DNA of 64,000 nt, taken from UBA4465 sp002292365. GTDB taxonomy: Bacteria; Bacteroidota; Bacteroidia; Cytophagales; Cyclobacteriaceae. Positions within the stretch are counted from its first letter, which is position 1, and each line of letters opens with the position of its first letter. Where the stretch lies: contig CALSQY010000004.1 in assembly GCA_943788615.1 (NCBI GenBank), positions 682,001-746,000 on the forward strand, given 5' to 3'. Shown here in pieces: positions 45,699-54,739 of this stretch. The notes beneath the pieces are model-generated. The model saw only the letters and a list, made by a program, of their open reading frames with translations, was not told the DNA's origin and made no database searches. The translations under genes and the position numbers were made by a program.

Positions 45699-47273
45699 CT
45701 ATCGAACACCATGCATCATTTTTAACAAGGTATTATTTAACATCCACATGATCATTCCGGCCACAACAGGAATGATGGTAAATATCATAAAGAAGGTAGT
45801 CATACCATATTCCTCTACGATAGGATCAATATAACTACCGGTGATCCCTGCCATATAATTGGCAATGAAATTGGCAACAAACCAAATCCCAAACATCAGA
45901 CCTACCAATTTGACTGGCGCCAATTTACTCACATAAGACAGACCTACAGGAGAAATACATAATTCACCCAAGGTATGAAAAAGGTAGGCCAAAATCAAAA
46001 AGACCATACTCACCGATGCCGTCTGAGCACCCAAAGGAATCCCCAGAGACCCATAGGACAATATGGCAAAACCCAGTCCCATTAAGATCAAGGCAATAGC
46101 AAATTTTATTGGACCCGTTGGATTAAACTTACTTTGCCAAATTTTAGAAATCAATGGGGCAAATGTGATAATGTAAAAGGAATTCAATATACCAAACCAA
46201 GAGGCAGGTACTTCTGTTGATTCAGATCTAAATTCTCTATCCAGCATCCATATCACGACTATCCAAACAATCACAAAACTGGTTCCAAGAAAGATATTGG
46301 ACAAGGCGAATTTGGAAAAAGTTTGCTTAAACAACATGAGCAATACCCAGGTAATAATGAGCATCGGAATGACCGTTAACAAGGTGTTGAAAATTTTAAA
46401 GGTCAATGCATCCCCACCTACCAATAATCTATCGGTATAATCCGCTGCAAATATAGTCATAGAGCCCCCAGCCTGCTCAAATGCCCACCAAAAGAAAATC
46501 ACAAAAAATGAAAAAACACCGATCACAATTAATCGATCTCGAATGACCTTTTTGGACAGCGTTGCCAAAAGTTCTTTTTGATCCTTTTGCTCTTCATCCT
46601 TTTGAATGAAGTCCTGAGATTCTTTAGGGGATAGTCCAATTTTCCCAAATATATTTTGTGCAAAATAAAATTGCAGCATTCCAAAAAACATAAAAATACC
46701 CGCCAAACCAAAACCAAAATGCCATCCTATTTTCTCTCCTATATAGCCACACAGTAAAATGCCTAAGAAAGCACCCGAATTAATACCCATATAAAATATA
46801 GTATAGCCTGCATCTTTTTCTTTTCCTTGATTTTTATACAATTGCCCCACAATCGAAGAAATATTGGGCTTAAATAGACCATTACCCATGATGATTAGAG
46901 CCAAGCCCAAATAGAAAAACACCTCCGTAAAGCCCTCAAAGGCTAAAGAAGCATGCCCAAGGGTCATCAGAAAGGCCCCTGCGATGATGGAATTTCGATA
47001 TCCCAAATATTTATCTGCTAAAAATCCGCCAAGTATGGGAGTCAGATATACCAAACCAGTATAGATAGCATATAGTTCTAATGCCTCGGCACGCTCCCAG
47101 CCCCAGCCACCTTCTTCTAATATGGAGGAGATGAGGAAAAGTACCAGTATCGCGCGCATGCCATAATAAGAAAATCGCTCCCACATCTCTGTAAAAAACA
47201 GCACAAAAAGTCCTGAAGGGTGATCTAATACTGTCTTTTGATTCGTTTCTGAACCTCCAAATTTATATTCCAT
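45699..47273 (-). CDS. POT-family peptide:proton symporter
   Basis: Imports di- and tripeptides with protons. 524 residues, 14 predicted membrane segments. The proton-coupling/N-terminal signature lies in FFTEMWERFSYYGMRAILVL (ExxER-type), followed by GGFLADKYLGYRNSI and GNGLFKPNISSIVGQLY, the PTR2 signature. Late HTLGELCISPVGLSYVSKLA is also diagnostic of DtpT-like transporters. Substrate range is inferred from the family. Confidence 0.93.
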   Translation of the reverse strand: MEYKFGGSETNQKTVLDHPSGLFVLFFTEMWERFSYYGMRAILVLFLISSILEEGGWGWERAEALELYAIYTGLVYLTPILGGFLADKYLGYRNSIIAGAFLMTLGHASLAFEGFTEVFFYLGLALIIMGNGLFKPNISSIVGQLYKNQGKEKDAGYTIFYMGINSGAFLGILLCGYIGEKIGWHFGFGLAGIFMFFGMLQFYFAQNIFGKIGLSPKESQDFIQKDEEQKDQKELLATLSKKVIRDRLIVIGVFSFFVIFFWWAFEQAGGSMTIFAADYTDRLLVGGDALTFKIFNTLLTVIPMLIITWVLLMLFKQTFSKFALSNIFLGTSFVIVWIVVIWMLDREFRSESTEVPASWFGILNSFYIITFAPLISKIWQSKFNPTGPIKFAIALILMGLGFAILSYGSLGIPLGAQTASVSMVFLILAYLFHTLGELCISPVGLSYVSKLAPVKLVGLMFGIWFVANFIANYMAGITGSYIDPIVEEYGMTTFFMIFTIIPVVAGMIMWMLNNTLLKMMHGVR

Positions 47274-47521
47274 AGGATTTACTCATTATATGATTCGGCT
47301 TCCAATCATCAGGAAATCCGCTGCTTGATGCGCAAAATACTAAAAAATATTTTGACATCCACTTCTCTACGACAAAGAGCTATTTATGAATCATTTTTTA
47401 AAGATCTGCATCCCTCAATTTATTCAATAAAATATGCGGTTGCATATCACTTATCATGTAAAATCTTGATGAATGCCTCTAAATATTCATCAAAACATGA
47501 ATCAAATGATTTGAGTCAAAA

Positions 47522-48832
47522 TTAAAAAATAGCGCCTGCAATAGCCGCCGTCATCAAGGTAGCTAAAGAAGCGCCTATTAAGGCTCTGAATCCCAATAAA
47601 GACAAATCTCCTCTGCGTTCTGGTGCCATCACGCCGATCCCTCCTATCTGAATCCCAATACTACTGAGGTTGGCAAACCCGCACAAGGCATAGGTTGAAA
47701 TCATGATCGCACGCTCACTTAGGACACCCGACACCTTCATCTCTGCCAAACTGAGGTAACCCACAAATTCATTAATAACAAATTTTTGACCCAGCAAACT
47801 CCCCACTAAAAGCGATTCACTCCAACTAATACCAATAGCAAAAGCAAAAAGTCTAAAAATCTGACCTAAGATATACTGCAATGAAAATCCATCAAATGCA
47901 CCTTGAGTAGACACAGCTACATAAGCGTTCAATCCGGTCATAGCCCCAATACCGTCCATCAATATCCAATTTATGGCCAAGATAATGGCAATAAATGCTA
48001 AGAGCATACCTCCAATATTCAATACCAGCTTCACCCCATCAGTAGCGCCTTTAGATAAGGCATCTATAAGATTCACACCCAATTGCTCTTTGTTGACTTT
48101 GATGTGCTGATCAATTTTCTCAGGAGTGGCCTCAGGTAAAAACATTTTTGACATGACAATAGCCGCCGGTGCATTCATGACCGAAGCACTCACCAAATAA
48201 GTAGCAAAAAGAGTCTGAGATTCAGGATCTGATCCTCCCAAAAAAACAACATAAGCACTTAAAACACTCCCTGCAAGGGTGGCCATACCTCCAGTCATCA
48301 GACAATTCAGTTCAGAAGAGGTCATCTTAGCTATAAAAGGTCGTACAAGTAAAGGTGCTTCGGTCTGCCCTAAAAAAATATTCCCCGCCACAGAAACACT
48401 CTCAGCACCAGAGAGTCGCATCGTTTTTGACATCAGCCAGGCAAAAGCCCAGACAATTTTTTGAAGAATTCCGAGATAATAGAGTCCGGCTGTGACTGAC
48501 GAAAAAAAGATGATAATCGGAAGGGCCTGAAAGGCAAATAAAAACCCTAAGCTGTGCCTGGCACCTGAGGCTTGATCACTGTTTTTTGCAAGATCTCCAA
48601 AAAGGAATTCAGCACCTCCAAGAGCAAAGTTTAAAAAATGAACGAATTTATCGCTGATAAAACCAAAAAAACTCCCTACTACGGCAACTTTGGCAATCAG
48701 TAGTCCAATTACCAACTGAATGAAGATACCAGAAGCCACTAACCGCCAATCGATGTTTTTTCTATCAGCAGAGAAAGCATAGGCTATGCTTATGATAAAG
48801 CAAAGTCCTATGGCACCTCTAAATATATTCAT
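47522..48832 (-). CDS. nupC: Concentrative nucleoside transporter (NupC family)
   Basis: Cation-coupled nucleoside importer, 436 residues and about 10 membrane segments. Diagnostic stretches are GNIFLGQTEAPLLVRPF, MTGGMATLAGSVLSAYV and LVGSLLGQKFVINEFVGY, with NLSSIGIQIGG near the end. Starts 4 bp after the bifunctional-nuclease stop, so it is probably the last gene of an etfB-etfA-nuclease-nupC unit. Confidence 0.93.
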   Translation of the reverse strand: MNIFRGAIGLCFIISIAYAFSADRKNIDWRLVASGIFIQLVIGLLIAKVAVVGSFFGFISDKFVHFLNFALGGAEFLFGDLAKNSDQASGARHSLGFLFAFQALPIIIFFSSVTAGLYYLGILQKIVWAFAWLMSKTMRLSGAESVSVAGNIFLGQTEAPLLVRPFIAKMTSSELNCLMTGGMATLAGSVLSAYVVFLGGSDPESQTLFATYLVSASVMNAPAAIVMSKMFLPEATPEKIDQHIKVNKEQLGVNLIDALSKGATDGVKLVLNIGGMLLAFIAIILAINWILMDGIGAMTGLNAYVAVSTQGAFDGFSLQYILGQIFRLFAFAIGISWSESLLVGSLLGQKFVINEFVGYLSLAEMKVSGVLSERAIMISTYALCGFANLSSIGIQIGGIGVMAPERRGDLSLLGFRALIGASLATLMTAAIAGAIF

Positions 48833-48836
48833 TAAG

Positions 48837-49444
48837 CTAATTTCTACGGTTCAACTCATCCCTTAATGCTGCCGCTCGTTCATAATCCTCATCGGCAAGT
48901 GCTTTATTCAATAAGTCATTGAGCTTTTCAGATGAAAAATCTCCCAATTTCGATGATGACTTATTTTTTACTCTTCGGTAGGCTTTTTTGTTTTTTTCAA
49001 AAGTTCCATATCGTCTTCGTCACCCTCTTCGCTGATTACTACTGCCGCTTCATTTAAAATCTGATCCGTAGTGAAAATATCTATTCCAAACCGTAAGCCA
49101 ATCGCAATCGCATCTGACGGACGTGCATCTATTTCAACTGATTCCCCCCCTTCTTTATCACAAATTAACTTTGCAAAAAACACACCTTCCTTGAGATCCG
49201 AAATCAAGATTTCTTTCACTTGAAAGTCAAAATGATAGGCAAATGATTTAAATAAATCGTGAGTCATCGGACGATTAGGTGTAATACTTTCAATTTCAAT
49301 CGCTATGGCTTGGGCTTCAAACATGCCTATAATGATGGGTAGTCTACGTTTCCCTTCAAACTCGCCCAAGACAAGAGCAAAAGAACCTGACTGTGCTTGA
49401 CCCGTTGAAAGGCCTAAAATTTCCATTTTCACTTTATCTGGCAT
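48837..49444 (-). pseudogene. Bifunctional nuclease domain protein with UVR motif, one frameshift
   Basis: The open part (49444 down to a TAA at 48968-48970) is a bifunctional-nuclease (DUF151) domain: GQAQSGSFALVLGEFEGKRR, IIIGMFEAQAIAIEIE, RPMTHDLF, DARPSDAIAIGLRFG. Directly after, in another frame, comes KSSSKLGDFSSEKLNDLL followed by DEDYERAAALRDELNRRN, the UVR helix pair that normally ends this family (about 200 residues). One base seems missing (or two extra) at 48968-48973. Overlaps etfA by one base. Either a sequencing error or loss of the UVR tail; the nuclease domain itself is intact. Confidence 0.82.
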
Positions 49445-50402
49445 TATCCTTTCGCCGCCTGAATGGCCTTAGTTAATTGAGGAAGCACCTCGAAGGCATC
49501 TCCAACTATGCCGTAATCGGCCGCTTTGAAAAAAGGTGCTTCGGGATCTTTGTTGATGACCACAATGAATTTAGAAGAATTTACTCCTGCCAAATGTTGA
49601 ATGGCACCTGAGATGCCAACTGCAATGTATAAGGTTGGTGAAACTTTAACACCCGTCTGACCTACGTGCTCATGATGGGGACGCCAGTCCATATCTGAGA
49701 CGGGTTTACTGCATCCTGTTGCCGCAGCAAGGGCTGCAGCCAAGTCTTCTATCATTCCCCAGTTTTCAGGTCCCTTAAGGCCTCTACCTCCCGAAACCAC
49801 GATATCGGCCTCGGGTAGAAGAATGTCGCCGCTTGTTTTTTCTTGAGACAGTACCTTCACGGCAGCATCTGAACCCTTTGAATTAGGCTGAAACACTACG
49901 ATTTCTGGATCGAGACCCATTCTCCCCGATGGGAACGGTATTTTTACGTATTGTAAGAATTTTCTTATCACTCGTTAACTTGGTTTTCGCAAAGGCTTTT
50001 CCAGTATAAATACTTCGATTTACTGTAAATCCGTTGGCCATGTCGGGTAACTCGGTAACATTACTCACCAACGAGGCATCGATTTTGATAGATACCCGAG
50101 CTGATACAGGATCTGCCAATGAAGACTTGGCCATCACCATCAATTCAATATCTTCTGCCTCGAAACACTTGCGCAATAGCCGTGGATACTGCCATGATAT
50201 TTGAGGGCTCAAAATCTGAGTCTGTGACGTGCAACACCTTCTTTGCCCCAGCAGCACCTATTTTATTCAGTTCGGATGACTCGAGGTCTCCAAAGGCCAT
50301 AGCAACGGTGTCTTGTGTTATTTCGGTAGCATAACTTACTGCTTCAAGGGAGGATTTCTTTATTTTACCCTCATCTGATTCTATAAATACCAATACTTTC
50401 AT
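49444..50402 (-). pseudogene. etfA: Electron transfer flavoprotein alpha subunit, two frameshifts
   Basis: FAD-binding alpha subunit passing electrons from acyl-CoA dehydrogenases to the quinone pool. Joined frames give about 318 residues: MKVLVFIESDEGKIKKSSLE start, EDIELMVMAKSSLADPVSAR in the middle, VVSGGRGLKGPENWGMIEDL and the FAD site region EHVGQTGVKVSPTLYIAVG at the end. Frame changes: one extra base in the A-run (plus strand) at 50163-50165 and one in the C-run at 49924-49927. All domain motifs are intact, so recent loss or sequencing error. Overlaps etfB by one base. Confidence 0.9.
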
Positions 50403-51139
50403 TAAAATACTTTTGCTTCATTTTTCAATAAATCTACCAACTCGCCCACATTATCGGCATCTATCATTTTTACACCACTTTTTGCTGCTGGCATCACGAA
50501 ATTTTCAATTACCGTCTTCTGCTCGTCTTCAAAGGGGTCTAAAACATTGAGAGGCTTTGACCTCGCAGACATGATTCCTCTCATATTAGGTATTTTCCAT
50601 TCTGCAATCGGCTCCTGGCAACCCGCCACAATAGGCAGCGCTACCTCCAATAATTCTTTACCTCCTTCAATCTCTCGAGATAATCTAGCAACATTTCCCT
50701 CTATATCTAAGTGCATCACAGGAGAGACAGAGGGGATACCCAAAAGTTCCCCAACCATTCCATGAACTTGTCCTCCATTAAAATCAATTGATTCTCTTCC
50801 CATAAGAATTAAATCATAATCTCCTCTTTTGACCACTTGAGCAATTTGATGCGCTACAAAAAAAGCATCTTTGGGTTCTGCATTGATCCGAATGGCCTCA
50901 TCTGCTCCGATAGCCAGTGCCTTTCTAATCGTTGGCTCCGTTTCCGCTAAACCTACATTTAACGCCGCAATGCTACCTCCAAGCTGTTCTTTTAATTCGA
51001 CGGCTCTAGCCAAGGCATAATCGTCATAAGGTCCGATAATAAATTGAACCCCCGTTTTATCAAATACCGTATCTTGGTCCACAAAAGAGATTTTTGATGT
51101 GGTATCTGGCACATGGGTTATGCAAACAAGAATTTTCAT
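50402..51139 (-). CDS. etfB: Electron transfer flavoprotein beta subunit
   Basis: AMP-binding partner of EtfA. 245 residues: MKILVCITHVPDTTSKISF, YDDYALARAVELKEQLGG, LAIGADEAIRI and the signature-bearing DLILMGRESIDFNGGQVHGM, followed by VALPIVAGCQEPIAEWKIP, which is typical of the beta subunit. First gene of the reverse-strand unit etfB-etfA-nuclease-nupC. If EtfA is really broken the pair would be non-functional. Confidence 0.95.
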   Translation of the reverse strand: MKILVCITHVPDTTSKISFVDQDTVFDKTGVQFIIGPYDDYALARAVELKEQLGGSIAALNVGLAETEPTIRKALAIGADEAIRINAEPKDAFFVAHQIAQVVKRGDYDLILMGRESIDFNGGQVHGMVGELLGIPSVSPVMHLDIEGNVARLSREIEGGKELLEVALPIVAGCQEPIAEWKIPNMRGIMSARSKPLNVLDPFEDEQKTVIENFVMPAAKSGVKMIDADNVGELVDLLKNEAKVF

Positions 51140-51203
51140 GTTAAATATTAAATTTGATCCTAAATTTGAAAGGTAAAGTTAATCATTAATACAAGAATGT
51201 AAA

Positions 51204-51542
51204 ATGCAAAATATGAATATTAAACGTATAAAAGAGCTTCAAAAATTACTTGAAAAAAATCCACTCGATCCCTTCTTAGTGTATGCCATGACCCTTGAGT
51301 TTTTAGGGGAAAATAATGAATTCTGCCTGGCCAGTTTTAGAAAATTATTGACTGAATTTCCAGATTATCTCCCCACTTATTATCAAGCCGCTCAGTTATT
51401 TGCAGATTGTGGTTATTTAGAAGAAGCCAGAGCTACCTACGAGCTAGGAATTGAGAAAACGGCATTTTCTAAAAACACCAAAGCCCTAGATGAAATAAAA
51501 AATGCCTTTAGCAACTTTAAATTCGAACATGACGGTCAATAA
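51204..51542 (+). CDS. Small TPR-repeat protein
   Basis: 112 residues, soluble. Two helix pairs of TPR type: KNPLDPFLVYAMTLEFLG and FPDYLPTYYQAAQLFADCGY with EEARATYELGIEKT. No signal peptide. Such short TPR proteins mediate protein contacts; the partner is unknown. Start may be the ATG at 51204 or at 51213. Divergent from etfB and convergent with dnaB, 16 bp from its stop. Confidence 0.78.
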   Translation: MQNMNIKRIKELQKLLEKNPLDPFLVYAMTLEFLGENNEFCLASFRKLLTEFPDYLPTYYQAAQLFADCGYLEEARATYELGIEKTAFSKNTKALDEIKNAFSNFKFEHDGQ

Positions 51543-51558
51543 ATTTAATGAATCTATT

Positions 51559-53106
51559 TTAAAAGGGTATGGGATCATCGCCAGCTCCAGAGCTATCTTG
51601 GGTGCCCTTACTAGGCATCGTAATGGTATAACCGCTATCGGTATTACCACTGCTCGGAAAAGAAGAATCATAGGCTTCATTCGTCAATATATCTAAATCT
51701 GCAAACTTGGTAAACTTACCGATAAACTTGAATTGTACAGTATCTAATTTTCCATTTCTGTGTTTGGCAATAATGAGCTCAGCAGTACCGTTAAACGGTG
51801 CACCATCCTCCCCTTGAGTAATCCCATAATACTCTGGACGATACAAGAACATCACCATATCGGCATCTTGCTCAATAGAACCCGATTCTCTTAAATCTGA
51901 TAATTGCGGTTTTTTGTCCCCCCCACGGGTTTCAACCGCCCTGCTCAATTGAGACAAAGCAATAACTGGGATATTTAATTCTTTTGCAATCCCCTTCAAC
52001 GCTCGAGAAATAGAAGCAATTTCTTGTTCTCTATTTCCCCCTGAATTTTTGTTGGCGTCTCCTCCTGACATCAGTTGCAAATAATCAATGATCAACAGTT
52101 TGATATCATGCTGCTGCGCCAATCTTCTAGCCTTCGCTCTCAATTCTAGGATACTTAGACCTGGTGTATCGTCAATAAATATAGGCGCCTCAGAGAGTTT
52201 GGAGGTTTTATGAAGTAATTGTTCCCACTCATAATCGGCCATTTCTCCTCTTTTTAATTTTTCACTTTCCAATTCTGCCTCTGCCGAAATTAATCTGTTC
52301 ACCAATTGAACAGAAGACATCTCTAATGAAAATATAGCAACCCCTTGTCCGTGATCAATGGCTGCATTACGCATGGCTGAAACGACAAAGGCGGTTTTAC
52401 CCATACCTGGCCTGGCAGCAATGATTACCAAGTCAGAAGGTTGCCATCCTGAGGTGATACGGTCCAGCGCTGTAAAACCACTGGGTACGCCCGTGAGTCC
52501 ATCTTTTTTGTTTTTTCGCTCTTCTATTTGACTGATGGCCTTGGTAAGCAGAGAACTCATTTTATCATAATTCTTTCTGATATGAGATTCTGAAACCTGA
52601 AAAAGTGCCTGCTCAGTACGGTCGAGTAACTGAAAAACATCCGTCGTATCTTCATAGGCATCGGTGACAAGCTCTGATGAAATCCGAATCAACTGTCTTT
52701 TGATAGATTGCTCAGAAATAATTCGAGCATGGTATTCTATATTGGCGGCCGAATTCACACGCGTCGTCAAATCAGCAATATAATAAGAACCCCCAACGAG
52801 TTCTAACTTTCCATTTTTCCGCAATTGATGGACGACCGTTTTGATATCCACTGGATCGCTATTATTGAAGAGCTGAACAATCGATTCGTAAATATTTTGG
52901 TGAGCTTCCTTATAAAAACTCTCCACCTTTAAAATATCGATAACACTCGATAAAGCATGTTGCTCTAACATAAGCGCCCCTAATACAACCTCCTCAATAT
53001 CAACTGCTTGTGGTGGTAGTTTGCCCAATGACTCCGAGGTGTCATTGATTAGTTTTTTACGTATTTTGCCCGAAATTTTACTCGATGAAGAGGCTAAAGG
53101 GTCCAT
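51559..53106 (-). CDS. dnaB: Replicative DNA helicase DnaB
   Basis: Hexameric 5'-3' helicase of the replication fork. 515 residues: N-terminal domain from PPQAVDIEEVVLGALMLE, linker, then the RecA-like core with Walker A IAARPGMGKTAFV (229-241), FSLEMSSVQLVNRL, LLIIDYLQLMSGG (Walker B) and SQLSRAVETRGGDKKPQLSD, plus SGSIEQDADMVMFLYRPEYY. The C-terminal 60 residues are Ser/Gly-rich and probably disordered. No intein is present. Confidence 0.97.
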   Translation of the reverse strand: MDPLASSSSKISGKIRKKLINDTSESLGKLPPQAVDIEEVVLGALMLEQHALSSVIDILKVESFYKEAHQNIYESIVQLFNNSDPVDIKTVVHQLRKNGKLELVGGSYYIADLTTRVNSAANIEYHARIISEQSIKRQLIRISSELVTDAYEDTTDVFQLLDRTEQALFQVSESHIRKNYDKMSSLLTKAISQIEERKNKKDGLTGVPSGFTALDRITSGWQPSDLVIIAARPGMGKTAFVVSAMRNAAIDHGQGVAIFSLEMSSVQLVNRLISAEAELESEKLKRGEMADYEWEQLLHKTSKLSEAPIFIDDTPGLSILELRAKARRLAQQHDIKLLIIDYLQLMSGGDANKNSGGNREQEIASISRALKGIAKELNIPVIALSQLSRAVETRGGDKKPQLSDLRESGSIEQDADMVMFLYRPEYYGITQGEDGAPFNGTAELIIAKHRNGKLDTVQFKFIGKFTKFADLDILTNEAYDSSFPSSGNTDSGYTITMPSKGTQDSSGAGDDPIPF

Positions 53107-53285
53107 TAGTTGATCGGATTAAATGGGTTTAATATATAAGAGCAAACGTAACATTTCATGTGAACAACTCCCCTTTAATTTCAAATTTAGTTTGCACATC
53201 TTATCCACAATTTTATACCTGGCACAATTAATTTATCTCTGCATATTTTTAATTACTTTTGATTTACAAATGATCAAAAAAAAAA

Positions 53286-53882
53286 ATGAATCTTGCGTCG
53301 ATTACGGATAAACAAAGAATTGCCATCATCGGAAACGAGGGAGCCCATGAAATCACTAAAATTGTCTTGCATGTTTTGAACGTAGTGGGAAAAGCACATG
53401 ACTTCATCTTATCACAAGAGGACCATCGAATTGGAAACGCTGCCATCATCATTACTCCCTGTGACTTTAGTGACTTAGACGAACTAAAATTCGAAGAATT
53501 TTTAAAATTCAATCATCATATTGCCCTCATTCATCATGTAGAAGATGAGAAATCAAAAAATTATCCAGCCGTTGAAAAATTTATTGAGAAATATGAGCTT
53601 TTCGCTGATTTAACACCGAAAAGTGGTACGTTACTCTATAACAAAGAAGATAACTTAGCCGTTGTTATTAGTGAAAAACAGCGCGAAGGTGTGAGTTTGG
53701 TTGAATATGAATCTCTATCAGGAACTAAAATAGATGGTGGATTTAGACTAGAGGATAATCTAAGTCTCATGACTAAAAATAAAAACTTTTTATCCCACGC
53801 CGGAGCAGCCAAGGCCCTATTGCGAAAAATATCTATACCCAATGACCAAATTATGGAAGCTTTTACGACCTATAAGGATTAA
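53286..53882 (+). CDS. Mur-ligase-like pseudoenzyme (Mpl/MurC central-domain relative without P-loop)
   Basis: 198 residues. Starts with a Rossmann-like RIAIIGNEGAHEITKIVLHV where Mpl and MurC have the ATP loop G-T-H-G-K-T-T: Gly-Lys-Thr is replaced, so no ATP binding is expected. The order of later pieces follows the Mpl central domain: KFNHHIALIHHVEDEKSKNY (Mpl IAVLTGIAWDHINVFP region), GTLLYNKEDN, and NFLSHAGAAKALLRKISI with QIMEAFTTYK at the end (Mpl N-x-x-N-x-x-A-A ... F-x-G). The C-terminal ligase domain is missing. I infer a regulatory or structural role; the match is by eye. Confidence 0.5.
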   Translation: MNLASITDKQRIAIIGNEGAHEITKIVLHVLNVVGKAHDFILSQEDHRIGNAAIIITPCDFSDLDELKFEEFLKFNHHIALIHHVEDEKSKNYPAVEKFIEKYELFADLTPKSGTLLYNKEDNLAVVISEKQREGVSLVEYESLSGTKIDGGFRLEDNLSLMTKNKNFLSHAGAAKALLRKISIPNDQIMEAFTTYKD

Positions 53883-53888
53883 AAATAA

Positions 53889-54692
53889 ATGCTAAATCTT
53901 AAAAATCCACTGGTCGTATTCGATCTTGAAACTACGGGGACCAGTACCTCAAAAGATAGGATTGTCGAAATCGCATTAATTAAGATTTTCCCTGATGGTA
54001 AGATAGAAGAAAAGTGTCGGCGTATCAACCCAGGAATACCCATTCCCATGGAGTCTAGTTTGGTGCACGGCATTTATGACAAAGATGTTAAAGACGAGCC
54101 CTTGTTTAACCAAGTCGCTAAATCCATGTGTGATTTTTTGGAGAATTGTGATCTTTGCGGATTTAATATTTTACAATTTGACATTCCTTTATTGGCCCAA
54201 GAATTTGCCAGAGTAGGTATCGATTTCAATACCGAAAAAAGAAATTTACTCGACGCCCAAAAAATTTTCCATATGATGGAAAAAAGAAATTTAAGTGCGG
54301 CCTATAAATTCTACACCGGAGAAGTGTTAGAGAACGCCCACAGTGCACTAGCTGATACCCGCGCAACTATGGCTGTTTTTATGGGTCAAATTGCTAAATA
54401 CGATCAGCAAAGCCTCTCCAATCTGAAAGGTGAAGTCTTGGGAATCATCGAAAATGACATGAATTCCTTGCACCTGCTCTTAAATAAAAAAATGGTAGAC
54501 TTGGCTGGACGCATGGTATTCAATGACCAAGGGAAAGAAGTGTTTAATTTTGGAAAGCATAAGGGTAAATTGGTTAGTGAAGTTCTGCAAAAAGAACCCT
54601 CATTTTATGATTGGATGATGAAGGGTGATTTTCCCTTGGATACCAAAAAAAAATTAACACAAATAAGATTAAATAGCTTCAATAAATCATAA
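53889..54692 (+). CDS. DnaQ-type 3'-5' exonuclease with C-terminal ExoX-like tail domain
   Basis: 267 residues. DEDDh exonuclease motifs: LVVFDLETTGTSTSKDRIVE (D12, E14), FNILQFDIPLL (D98) and ENAHSALADTRAT (H151, D156). A C-terminal module at about 215-260 (FNFGKHKGKLVSEVL, PSFYDWMMKGDFP) is the small domain also found after ExoX-like exonucleases. It could be a proofreading-type or DNA-repair exonuclease; it is separate from DNA polymerase III alpha here. Follows the Mur-like gene by 6 bp. Confidence 0.87.
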   Translation: MLNLKNPLVVFDLETTGTSTSKDRIVEIALIKIFPDGKIEEKCRRINPGIPIPMESSLVHGIYDKDVKDEPLFNQVAKSMCDFLENCDLCGFNILQFDIPLLAQEFARVGIDFNTEKRNLLDAQKIFHMMEKRNLSAAYKFYTGEVLENAHSALADTRATMAVFMGQIAKYDQQSLSNLKGEVLGIIENDMNSLHLLLNKKMVDLAGRMVFNDQGKEVFNFGKHKGKLVSEVLQKEPSFYDWMMKGDFPLDTKKKLTQIRLNSFNKS

Positions 54693-54739
54693 AGGAATAC
54701 CTCGCCCCTAGGCACTCCCAATTTTAAAAATTACGAATC

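Noticed and set aside
47325..47525. 66-codon frame between the peptide and nucleoside transporter genes
   Set aside because: Composition is not protein-like, it overlaps the nupC stop, and there is no promoter or homologue I recognise; probably chance in a 248-bp spacer.
53123..53311. 62-codon frame upstream of the Mur-like gene
   Set aside because: Overlaps the well-supported gene at 53286 in another frame and consists mostly of AT-rich low-complexity residues.
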